This document shows positions 49,726 to 57,711 of a DNA stretch of 64,000 bases, in pieces. Source of the DNA: Flavobacterium endoglycinae (GTDB lineage Bacteria > Bacteroidota > Bacteroidia > Flavobacteriales > Flavobacteriaceae). A program made the translations under genes and the position numbers. The notes beneath the pieces are model-generated. The model saw only the letters and a list, made by a program, of their open reading frames with translations. It was not told the DNA's origin and ran no database searches. The DNA lies in assembly GCF_017352115.1 (NCBI RefSeq), contig NZ_CP071448.1, positions 4,823,001-4,887,000 on the forward strand, in the 5' to 3' direction. How positions within the stretch are numbered: position 1 is the first letter of the stretch; every line of letters begins with the position of its first letter.

Positions 49726-50610
49726 ATGAAGCTAAATAAAAACTTAATTGTTGTATTATTTGTTGCGATATCAGCAACATTTAACAGCTGTGCAACGGCT
49801 CAGTCTTCCAACAAAAAGCAAAAATATAAAGTGGCGGTTTGCGACTGGATGATTTTGAAAAGACAAAAACTTGGAGCTTTTGGTTTGGCTGCTGAATTAA
49901 AAGCAGATGGAATCGAACTAGATATGGGAGGTTTAGGGAACAGACCAACTTTTGACAGCAAACTGGGCGATCCTGTAGAAAGACAAAAATTCTTAGATAA
50001 AGCGAAAGAAACAGGAGTTGGAATCAGTTCCATTGCCATGTCTGGATTTTATGCGCAATCATTTGCAACGAGAGAAATCACACCCATGATTAACGATTGC
50101 GTTCTGGCAATGAAAAATATGAAAGTGAAAGTAGCTTATTTGCCATTAGGAACACAAACCGATTTGGTTAAAAATCCAGAATTACGTCCAGAAGTAATTA
50201 AAAGATTGCAATGGGCAGGAAAAGAAGTGGGGAAAATTGGCGGTGTAATTGCAATTGAAACTTCTTTGGATGCTACAGAAGAGAAAAAACTTTTGGATGA
50301 AGTAGGTTCAAAATACATTAAAAGCTCTTTCAATTTTGCAAATGCTTTAGACAATAAAAGAGATATTTCTTCTGAATTAAAGATTTTAGGAAAGAAATAT
50401 ATAGCTCAGATTCACGCTTCAAATACCGATCAATTTTGGTTAGAAAACGATCCTGCGATCGATATGCCAAAAATCAAACAAACTTTAGATGAGATGAAAT
50501 GGAGCGGCTGGCTGATTGTAGAGCGTTCCAGAGACGTAACACAAGTGCATAATGTAAAAGCCAATTACGGAGCAAACGTAGCGTATTTGAAGAAAATCTT
50601 CCAGAATTAA
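49726..50610 (+). CDS. Sugar phosphate isomerase/epimerase-like lipoprotein
   Basis: A 294-aa TIM-barrel protein of the xylose-isomerase-like (AP endonuclease 2) superfamily, but with a lipoprotein signal: VAISATFNSC. Barrel motifs: LKADGIELDMGGLG, GVGISSIAMSGFYAQ, GGVIAIETSLDA, YIAQIHASNTDQFWLENDPAIDMPKIKQTL and WSGWLIVERSRD, with metal-ligand-type Glu/Asp/His positions retained. Cytoplasmic relatives isomerise sugars or sugar phosphates. A lipidated copy cannot see phosphorylated sugars in the usual way, so a periplasmic sugar epimerase, lyase or hydrolase role is more likely. Such lipoproteins recur in Bacteroidota PULs without assigned activity. Confidence 0.75.
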   Translation: MKLNKNLIVVLFVAISATFNSCATAQSSNKKQKYKVAVCDWMILKRQKLGAFGLAAELKADGIELDMGGLGNRPTFDSKLGDPVERQKFLDKAKETGVGISSIAMSGFYAQSFATREITPMINDCVLAMKNMKVKVAYLPLGTQTDLVKNPELRPEVIKRLQWAGKEVGKIGGVIAIETSLDATEEKKLLDEVGSKYIKSSFNFANALDNKRDISSELKILGKKYIAQIHASNTDQFWLENDPAIDMPKIKQTLDEMKWSGWLIVERSRDVTQVHNVKANYGANVAYLKKIFQN

Positions 50611-50664
50611 ATAAAAATATTGGTGAAAATAAGTAAAAGTTAAACAGCACATTTTTTCACTATA

Positions 50665-50732
50665 AATCTGCGAAATCTGCTAGATCTGCGAGAGTTAAAT
50701 TTTTCCCGCAGATCTAGCAGATTAAGCAGATT
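50665..50732. repeat. Inverted repeat, AATCTGCGAAATCTGC family (C-like)
   Basis: Left arm about 50665-50690 and right arm about 50707-50732 pair over AATCTGC..TAGATCTGCG and CGCAGATCTAGCAGATT, with one loosely matched segment. It ends 31 bp before the next ATG. Confidence 0.85.
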
Positions 50733-50763
50733 GTTTTAAATAGAATACCCAAAACAGCATGCT

Positions 50764-53493
50764 ATGAAATATTTACAATTACTTTTTTTATGCTTTTACG
50801 TCTCTTTCGCGACAGCGCAAAACGTTACTATTGTTAGTGATGCCAATTCGCCAAGAGCAAAATTTGGAGCAGAAAAATTATCAGAAACACTTTCGGCAAA
50901 AGGCTTTACCGTTGCTTCTGCCGATAAATTAAAAAGTTCAAAAGATAAAGTAATTGTTATTGGAGAAAAAGGAACTGAATTTTGGAAAAAGAATGCGAAA
51001 AGCGCTAAAATCGATGATAGCAAATTAACCAAGAAAGAAGGTTTTTTAATTCGTACTCAAAAGAATATAATTTACATTGAAGGAACAGATGCGAGTGGTA
51101 CTTTGTACGGAGCTTTAGAATTGGCGGATAGAATTAAAACTTCAGGTCAGCTTCCTTCAGAAATCAATATCGAAGACAGTCCAGAAATGGTGTTGCGCGG
51201 CGCTTGCATCGGAATGCAGAAACCCGTTTATCTTCCGGGGCGCGATGTTTACGAGTATCCGTATACGCCAGCAACTTTTCCTTGGTTTTATGATAAGGCA
51301 CTTTGGATAAAATACTTAGACATGCTTGTAGACAATCGCATGAACTCTTTGTATTTATGGAACGGACACCCATTTGCTTCTTTAGTAAAATTGAAAGATT
51401 ATCCGTTTGCAGTTGAGGTAAGCGACGAAGATTTCAAGAAGAACGAAGAAATCTATAAATTCCTGACCGTTGAAGCCAACAAAAGAGGAATCTGGGTCAT
51501 TCAGATGTTTTATAATATTCTTGTTTCCAAACCTTTTGCAGAGCATTATAACATAAAAACTCAAGATCGTTCAAGACCAATCACGCCTTTGTTATCTGAT
51601 TACACTAGAAAATCTATTGCAGCTTTCATCGAAAAATATCCAAATGTTGGTTTAATGGTTTGTTTGGGCGAAGCAATCAATACGGTTGATGATGATGTAG
51701 AATGGTTTACCAAAACGATTATTCCAGGGGTTCGAGACGGTTTACAAGCATTAGGAAAAACAGAAGAACCGCCAATTATCCTTCGTTCTCACGATACAGA
51801 TGGACCTTTGGTTATGGAGAAATCGCTTCCATTATACAAAAACCTTTATACAGAAAGCAAATACACAGGAGAGTCTTTAACGACTTACACACCTGGCGGA
51901 CCTTGGGGAGAAACGCACAAACAATTGAGCGCTTTGAAATCTATTCATATTGAAAACGTTCACATTTTGGCAAACTTAGAACCTTTTAGATACGGTTCTC
52001 CAGATTTTATCCAAAAAACAGTAAAAGCAATGCACAGCATACACGGAGCGAATGCATTACACTTATATCCGCAAGCTTCTTACTGGGATTGGCCTTATTC
52101 TGCCGATAAAACAAAATCGGGCGAACGTTTATTAGAAATGGATCGTGACTGGATTTGGTACAAAGCTTGGGCAAGATATGCTTGGGATAGCAAAAGAGAT
52201 AGAAACCAAGAAGTTAAATTTTGGGATAAAGATTTAGCTGCGAAATTTGGAACAAGCCAAGAAGCAGCAAATAATATTTTAAAAGCGTATGAAGAAACAG
52301 GAGAAATTGCTCCAAAAACGCTAAGACGTTTCGGAATCACAGAAGGAAACAGACAGACTTTATTGTTAGGAATGTTCGAAAGCCAATTGGTGAATCCATC
52401 AAAATGGAGAGTATATCCAGGTTTCCACGAATCTTGCGGACCAGCGGGCGAATTGCTTTTAGAATATGCTAAAAAAGAATGGAACAAAGAACCACATTCT
52501 GGCGAACTTCCAACGCAGATTATTGATGAAATTACAGAACACGGAAGATTGGCTGTTGAAGCCATCGACAAAGCGGAACCAAGCGTAACGAAAGAAAAAG
52601 AAGAATTTGCACGTCTTAAAAATGACATGCATGCTTACAAGGCTTTCGCCGATTTCTTTTCAGAAAAAGTAAAAGCAGCGTTGTTGGTTTTAAGATACAG
52701 CTATTCAAATGATATTGCCGATTTAGACAAAGCAATTCCTCATTTAGAAAAAAGTTTAGAATATTACGAATTATTGGTGAAGTTAACGAAAGATACCTAT
52801 TACTATGCCAACAGTATGCAAACAGCACAACGTAGAATTCCAATTGGAGGAGACGACGGGAACAACAAAACCTGGGCTGAATTATTACTGCATTACGAAC
52901 GTGAATTGGCTAATTTCAAAAGAAATCTAGAGAAGCTTAAATCTTCAAAAGATGGAAAAGTAGAAAGCAAAGAAGGAAAACCTTGGAAAACAGCAGAAGT
53001 AACTTTTATCGATGAAAAACCGGGAAGTTATTTAGTTAAAACAGGAACAAAAGTGTACGGAACAGATATTTCTGAATTGACAAAAATAGCTCCAGAACTT
53101 CAAAACTTAAGAGGATATTCGTTTGTAGAAAACGATCAAAATGAAAAAGGAACGCATTTGAAGTTTAGAAATGCAAAAGCCGTTAAATTAGTGGTTGGAT
53201 ATTTCAATTCAGATCAAAAAAGATTTTTATTGCCTCCAAGTTTAGAAACCGATGCTGCAGGAAATGCTCACGGTCAAGCCGAAGTGATTCTGGCAAGTGC
53301 GATTAATTTAAAAGATTTGCCTCGTGTAAACATTCATACCTATACTTTCCAACCAGGAGAAAATAAATTAGACCTAGGAAAAGGAAAAGTATTGATTTTA
53401 GGTTTTATTGATGCAGACCAGAACATTACACCACGCGACGTTGGATACATAGATGCAGGAGAGAAAGCAGCAGTGGATTGGTTGTTTTATTAA
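50764..53493 (+). CDS. Putative GH67/GH20-like glycosidase of unassigned family
   Basis: A 909-aa secreted protein (signal peptide MKYLQLLFLCFYVSFATAQ). The N-terminal ~130 residues form an alpha/beta domain like that preceding the barrel in GH20, GH67 and GH84 enzymes (VTIVSDANSPRAKFGAEKLSETLSAKGF, IIYIEGTDASGTLYGALELADRI). Then a TIM barrel: YDKALWIKYLDMLVDNRMNSLYLWNGHPFASLV, GIWVIQMFYNI, VGLMVCLGEAINTVDDDVEWF, PIILRSHDTDGPLVM. Helical and sandwich domains follow (about 560-909). Candidate acid residues lie in GEAINTVDDD and SHDTDGP. The overall look suggests hydrolysis of a uronic acid such as alpha-glucuronic or galacturonic acid, but I cannot assign a known CAZy family. Confidence 0.6.
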   Translation: MKYLQLLFLCFYVSFATAQNVTIVSDANSPRAKFGAEKLSETLSAKGFTVASADKLKSSKDKVIVIGEKGTEFWKKNAKSAKIDDSKLTKKEGFLIRTQKNIIYIEGTDASGTLYGALELADRIKTSGQLPSEINIEDSPEMVLRGACIGMQKPVYLPGRDVYEYPYTPATFPWFYDKALWIKYLDMLVDNRMNSLYLWNGHPFASLVKLKDYPFAVEVSDEDFKKNEEIYKFLTVEANKRGIWVIQMFYNILVSKPFAEHYNIKTQDRSRPITPLLSDYTRKSIAAFIEKYPNVGLMVCLGEAINTVDDDVEWFTKTIIPGVRDGLQALGKTEEPPIILRSHDTDGPLVMEKSLPLYKNLYTESKYTGESLTTYTPGGPWGETHKQLSALKSIHIENVHILANLEPFRYGSPDFIQKTVKAMHSIHGANALHLYPQASYWDWPYSADKTKSGERLLEMDRDWIWYKAWARYAWDSKRDRNQEVKFWDKDLAAKFGTSQEAANNILKAYEETGEIAPKTLRRFGITEGNRQTLLLGMFESQLVNPSKWRVYPGFHESCGPAGELLLEYAKKEWNKEPHSGELPTQIIDEITEHGRLAVEAIDKAEPSVTKEKEEFARLKNDMHAYKAFADFFSEKVKAALLVLRYSYSNDIADLDKAIPHLEKSLEYYELLVKLTKDTYYYANSMQTAQRRIPIGGDDGNNKTWAELLLHYERELANFKRNLEKLKSSKDGKVESKEGKPWKTAEVTFIDEKPGSYLVKTGTKVYGTDISELTKIAPELQNLRGYSFVENDQNEKGTHLKFRNAKAVKLVVGYFNSDQKRFLLPPSLETDAAGNAHGQAEVILASAINLKDLPRVNIHTYTFQPGENKLDLGKGKVLILGFIDADQNITPRDVGYIDAGEKAAVDWLFY

Positions 53494-53559
53494 TCTGCTC
53501 TTGCAAGGTTTTCAAAATCTTGTAGGTATAAATAAAGTTTAGAATTAAAATAATAATTT

Positions 53560-53645
53560 GGGCGTGTCCCTCCGGGTCGGGCTTTCGGCTATATCTTTTA
53601 TTCCGCTCCGCTGCATAAAAGGATACCGCCTCAATCCCTCACGCA
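53560..53645. repeat. GC-rich dispersed repeat-like element
   Basis: The stretch GGGCGTGTCCCTCCGGGTCG ... GGATACCGCCTCAATCCC is much richer in GC than its surroundings and contains short inverted motifs (TATCTTTTA/TAAAAGGATA). I recall very similar sequence scattered in Flavobacteriia genomes, so it is called a dispersed repeat; this needs a genome search. It encodes no protein and no clear RNA fold was recognised. Confidence 0.55.
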
Positions 53646-53660
53646 ATTCAACATAAAGTT

Positions 53661-53693
53661 AAACCTGACGGGTTTTCAAAACCCGTCAGGTTT
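53661..53693. repeat. Palindrome AACCTGACGGGTTTTC family (E)
   Basis: Perfect 33-bp palindrome of AAACCTGACGGGTTTT and its complement, a sibling of 33752-33784. Confidence 0.9.
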
Positions 53694-53761
53694 AGAAATT
53701 ATATAAACACAATTTTGTCATTCTGAGGAACGAGGGATCTTCACAAGAAACTCTACATAGT

Positions 53762-53867
53762 TTGTCATTTCGACCGAAGGGAGAAATCACACAAGAATTT
53801 CCGTTCAGAAATTCACCAACCTTTGTCGAGCTTCTAGTGTGATTTCTCCCTTCGGTCGAAATGACAA
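53762..53867. repeat. Perfect 31-bp inverted repeat (family D)
   Basis: Arms 53762-53792 and 53837-53867 (TTGTCATTTCGACCGAAGGG and complement) match the repeat at 2021-2124 apart from a few substitutions, made in compensating pairs so both arms stay complementary. Confidence 0.92.
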
Positions 53868-53895
53868 ATATGGGTAAAATAAAAACTTAAACAAC

Positions 53896-53915
53896 CTTAT
53901 ATAACTTATATGGTT
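53896..53915. repeat. Half copy of family A repeat
   Basis: CTTATATAACTTATATGGTT is the right arm of family A with no left arm in this gap. It ends 7 bp before the next ATG, so it overlaps the ribosome-binding region. Confidence 0.85.
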
Positions 53916-53922
53916 TAAAAAT

Positions 53923-56900
53923 ATGAACAGAATAGTTTTTTTTATTTTTTGTTTTTTCACAAGTTTTTGCTCTGTTTGGAGTCAGGGCAAAAGTTCAGTT
54001 CGCAAAGAAATTTCGCTGAATTCATCTTGGGAGACCGTAATGTTGGATAATCTTCCGCTGAAAGAAGAAGATTTTGTAGAAAATCCAAAAACTGATTCCA
54101 ATTGGCAGCAGGTTAGTGTGCCTCACAATTGGGATCAGTATTATGGTTTCAGGAGAACAAAACATGGAAATTTACACGGTACGGCATGGTACAAAAGAAC
54201 CTTAAAATTTGACAGAACTACTGCAGGCAAAAGGCTCTTTTTGTTTTTTGAAGGCGTTAGTTCTTACGCCACAGTTTGGGTAAACGGAAAAAAAGTGGGC
54301 GAACACAAAGGTGGACGAACCACTTTTACGATTGATATTACTAAAGCAGTTTCTTTAGAAAAAGAAAATCAGATTCTATTAAAAGCATCGCATCCTTCTT
54401 TTATTGCTGATCTTCCTTGGGTTTGCGGAGGCTGTTCTGGCGAATGGGGATTCTCAGAAGGTTCTCAGCCAATGGGGATTTTCAGGCCAGTTTCTTTAGT
54501 GATTACAAACGATGTTAGAATCGAACCTTTTGGTGTTCATATCTGGAATGACAAATCGGTTTCCAAACAAAAGGCGATTTTGCTTACGACAGCAGAAATC
54601 AAAAACTACGGAACTTCAGACCGAAATCTAACCATTGAAAATGTTCTTTTTGATGCTTCAGGAAAAAAGGTGGTAAGCTCAAAAAGTACCCTTAAAAATA
54701 CTTCAGGAGAAATAAAAACAGTTGCTCAGACTTTGCCAGAAATTCAAAACCCGAAATTGTGGTCACCGTCGAATCCGTATTTATATAAATTGGTAACTTC
54801 TGTTTTTGAGAATGGAAAAATAATCGACCAGTTAACAACACCTTATGGAATTCGATGGGTGAGTTGGCCAGTAAGTCGTGATGGAAAAGACAATCGTTTT
54901 CTCATAAATGACGAACCTGTTTTTATAAATGGTGTTTGCGAATACGAACATCAAATTGGAAATAGTCACGCTTTTTCAAACGAGCAGATTCATGCTAGAA
55001 TCGAACAGATCAAAGCAGGCGGATTTAATGCTTTTAGAGAAGCGCACCAGCCTCATAATTTATTGTATCAAAAAGAATTAGACGAAAACGGAATCTTATT
55101 CTGGAGTCAGTTTTCGGCGCATATTTGGTACGATACGCCAGAATTCAAAGAAAATTTCAAAACCTTACTGCGCGAATGGGTTAAAGAACGCAGAAACAGC
55201 CCATCGGTTGTCATGTGGGGCTTGCAGAACGAAAGTACAATTCCAGCAGCATTTGCCCAAGAATGCACGCAGATTATCCGAGAAATGGATCCGTTATCGG
55301 CTTCACAAAGAATTGTAACGACTTGTAATGGAGGAGAAGGAACCGATTGGAATGTCGTTCAAAATTGGTCAGGAACGTATGGTGGAGATCCATTAAAATA
55401 TCATTTGGAAATGACCACTCAGTTGTTAAATGGCGAATACGGAGCATGGCGTTCTGCCGATTTGCATACGGAAGGCGAATTCGATCAAAAAGGAATTTTA
55501 AGCGAAAACCGTTTTTCTCAGCTAATGGAAATTAAAGTCAGAGAAGCAGAATCGGTAAGAGATAAAATAGCAGGACAATTCAACTGGCTTTTTGCTTCGC
55601 ACGAAAATCCGGGACGCGTTCAAAATGGTGAAGGATTTAGAGATATTGACAAAGTCGGACCCGTAAATTACAAAGGACTTTTTACGATTTGGGGCGAGCC
55701 TTTAGATGCATATTACATGTACCGCGCTAATTACGCTTCAAACAAAACCAATCCGATGGTGTATATCGTTTCGCACACTTGGCCAAGCCGTTGGGAGAAA
55801 GCGGGTATCAAAAGCGGAATCGATATTTACTCCAATTGCGACGAAGTTGAATTGTTTAATGATGTAAATAAAGTTTCACTTGGAAAATTGAAGAATCCCG
55901 GAATCGGAAAGCATTTTCAGTTTAACAATGTCAATATTCAGTATAATGTTTTATATGCAGTTGGATATGTAAACGGAAAAGCGGTTGCCAAAGATTATAT
56001 CGTTTTGAATACGCTTCCGAAAGCTCCAAGTTTTGAATCTTTAACTCCTGATAAAAGCGATATTTTAAAAGCAAAAAGCGGTTTAAATTACATCTACAGA
56101 GTTAATTGCGGTGGTTCAGAATTCACAGATAGTAACGGAAATACTTGGCTAGCCGACACGCACAAAAGCGGACAAAATACTTGGGGATCTTTATCTTGGA
56201 CCGATAATTTTGAGAAGCTTCCTGACTTTTTTGCAAGCCAAAGAAGCAGTTTTGATCCTGTTAACGGTACAAAAGATCAAGCTTTATTTCAGAATTTCAG
56301 ATACGGAGTTGATAAATTGCGTTACGAATTTCCAGCGCCAGATGGAGAATATGTAATCGAATTGTATTTCACAGAACCGTGGTACGGAACAGGCGGAGGT
56401 TTAGACTGCAAAGGCTGGCGTTTGTTTGATGTTGCCATTAATGACAATATAGTTTTAAAAGATTTTGATATTTGGGCAGAAGCTGGACATGATACTGCGT
56501 TAAAAAAGACTTTTAAAGTTAAAAGCACTGGCGGAAAAATTAAAATTTCGTTTCCAAACGTAAAAGCAGGGCAAGCCATAATTTCAGCAATTGCAATTGG
56601 TACAAAAGATTATCACGCGAGACCAGCTCAAGAATCGCCAAGAAATATTCAGAATGTAAGTTTAGAGGCTAAAGACTTTAAAATCGGTTCTTGGCTGGAT
56701 ATTAATTCGAAGCAATTCTTAAACTCAGAAGTTATTTTTACCGAATTGCCTTCGGAAGTTTTTGGTGGCGATTATTTACAGTTTTCTACCGATTCAAAAG
56801 TTTCAGGTTCGTTTACAGCAAAGGAAGAATCGATTATTTATGTTTTAGTTGATGATAAAATAAAGGCATTAAAAGGACTTTCAGATTATAAAAAGATAGA

Positions 56901-57438
56901 AGAAAAAGCGAAAAATAGCAACGGAACTTCTTTTGATGTTTTTACTAAAAAAGTAAGCAAAGGCGAGAAAGTTCTTTTTGATAATGGGGAAACAATTTCA
57001 ACAATTGTCGTTGTTCCAACGTACGATATGGGCGAAAAAGACGATTCAAGACCAGTGGTAATCATCGAAGCAGAAAAAACAAAAACAACGGGAACTGGAA
57101 TCGAAAAAGGAAATTTCAAAAAAGCGGATTATGTGGAGTTTACTAAAAAGACAAACAACAGCATCGAGTTTGAAGTAAAACCAGGTGTTGCAGGAATTTA
57201 TTTAATGCGTTTCCGCTTTATGAATCGAAATGAAACGCCGATGAAAGTGAAATTCAAAATGGAAGATGCATACGGAATTCTAATGCGAAACGACACGATT
57301 GAATTTTTCCCTTCACCAGAAAAATGGAAAGTTTTGAACACGACATCTGGAGGTTATATCAATGCGGGAACGTATAAAATTACTTTGGAAGGAGATGATT
57401 TGAAAGGGTTGCTGTTGGATAGTTTTGAGTTTCAATAA
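53923..57438 (+). CDS. GH2 glycosidase with malectin-like and CBM domains
   Basis: A 1171-aa secreted enzyme (signal peptide to CSVWSQ). Order: GH2 sugar-binding sandwich (about 30-200; VPHNWDQYY, GKRLFLFFEGVSSYATVWVNGKKVGEHKGG), Ig-like domain (200-312), TIM barrel (313-610) with acid/base Glu437 in MWGLQNEST and likely nucleophile Glu504 in LLNGEYGAWR, a linker sandwich (to about 700), a malectin-like domain (about 722-893; YRVNCGGSEFTDSNGNTWLAD, VIELYFTEPWYG) and a C-terminal CBM6/35-like module (about 1047-1171). It is likely a beta-galactosidase or beta-glucuronidase acting on side chains; the two binding modules suggest work on polymeric substrate. Clearly distinct from the other two GH2 genes. 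Confidence 0.88.
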   Translation: MNRIVFFIFCFFTSFCSVWSQGKSSVRKEISLNSSWETVMLDNLPLKEEDFVENPKTDSNWQQVSVPHNWDQYYGFRRTKHGNLHGTAWYKRTLKFDRTTAGKRLFLFFEGVSSYATVWVNGKKVGEHKGGRTTFTIDITKAVSLEKENQILLKASHPSFIADLPWVCGGCSGEWGFSEGSQPMGIFRPVSLVITNDVRIEPFGVHIWNDKSVSKQKAILLTTAEIKNYGTSDRNLTIENVLFDASGKKVVSSKSTLKNTSGEIKTVAQTLPEIQNPKLWSPSNPYLYKLVTSVFENGKIIDQLTTPYGIRWVSWPVSRDGKDNRFLINDEPVFINGVCEYEHQIGNSHAFSNEQIHARIEQIKAGGFNAFREAHQPHNLLYQKELDENGILFWSQFSAHIWYDTPEFKENFKTLLREWVKERRNSPSVVMWGLQNESTIPAAFAQECTQIIREMDPLSASQRIVTTCNGGEGTDWNVVQNWSGTYGGDPLKYHLEMTTQLLNGEYGAWRSADLHTEGEFDQKGILSENRFSQLMEIKVREAESVRDKIAGQFNWLFASHENPGRVQNGEGFRDIDKVGPVNYKGLFTIWGEPLDAYYMYRANYASNKTNPMVYIVSHTWPSRWEKAGIKSGIDIYSNCDEVELFNDVNKVSLGKLKNPGIGKHFQFNNVNIQYNVLYAVGYVNGKAVAKDYIVLNTLPKAPSFESLTPDKSDILKAKSGLNYIYRVNCGGSEFTDSNGNTWLADTHKSGQNTWGSLSWTDNFEKLPDFFASQRSSFDPVNGTKDQALFQNFRYGVDKLRYEFPAPDGEYVIELYFTEPWYGTGGGLDCKGWRLFDVAINDNIVLKDFDIWAEAGHDTALKKTFKVKSTGGKIKISFPNVKAGQAIISAIAIGTKDYHARPAQESPRNIQNVSLEAKDFKIGSWLDINSKQFLNSEVIFTELPSEVFGGDYLQFSTDSKVSGSFTAKEESIIYVLVDDKIKALKGLSDYKKIEEKAKNSNGTSFDVFTKKVSKGEKVLFDNGETISTIVVVPTYDMGEKDDSRPVVIIEAEKTKTTGTGIEKGNFKKADYVEFTKKTNNSIEFEVKPGVAGIYLMRFRFMNRNETPMKVKFKMEDAYGILMRNDTIEFFPSPEKWKVLNTTSGGYINAGTYKITLEGDDLKGLLLDSFEFQ

Positions 57439-57496
57439 TTTGTTTTGCCACAAAGGCACAAAGGCGCAAAGTGACATAGGTTCAAAGGTTTTCATT

Positions 57497-57521
57497 GTAG
57501 AGACGCACTGCAGTGCGTCTA
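57497..57521. repeat. Single GACGCACTGCAGTGCGTC palindrome (family F)
   Basis: GTAGAGACGCACTGCAGTGC and continuation, a single copy of the palindrome that is paired at 14321-14405. Just upstream (57442-57470) CACAAAGGCACAAAGGCGCA is related to family G. Confidence 0.88.
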
Positions 57522-57572
57522 AAATGTAGTATGAACATTTAGATCTCAAGGTTAAAGAAATAAAATGATAAT

Positions 57573-57698
57573 CTCGCAAAGACGCAGAGTCGCTAAGGAA
57601 ATGAAACCATATAAGTGTATAAGTTCAATTAAGCCAAACTTAAATTTTCTTATATCACTTATATGGTTAAGAAAAAAGACTCTGCGACTTTGCGAGAG
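57573..57698. repeat. Nested inverted repeat: family G around family A
   Basis: Outer arms 57573-57590 (CTCGCAAAGACGCAGAGT) and 57678-57698 (complement, with one mismatch) enclose a family A repeat with arms 57604-57623 and 57649-57668. The outer right arm ends 13 bp before the next ATG. The same composite recurs after the next gene at 60118-60255. Confidence 0.92.
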
Positions 57699-57711
57699 AA
57701 AAAATAAAAAT

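Larger units (their letters stand above)
53494..53922. other. Gene-free 429-bp gap packed with repeats
   Basis: No gene is seen. In order: a decayed family E element (53501-53526), a GC-rich element (53560-53645), a family E palindrome (53661-53693), a GTCATTCTGAGGAACGAGG stretch (about 53716), a 31-bp family D inverted repeat (53762-53867) and half of a family A repeat (53896-53915) ending 7 bp before the GH2 ATG. Confidence 0.85.

Noticed and set aside
52095-52628. 177-codon frame opposite the 909-aa glycosidase gene
   Set aside because: Mirror of a strongly coding strand with no recognisable domain.
53560-53645. Non-coding RNA or tRNA fragment
   Set aside because: No cloverleaf, no known RNA motif recognised, and it resembles dispersed genomic repeats.
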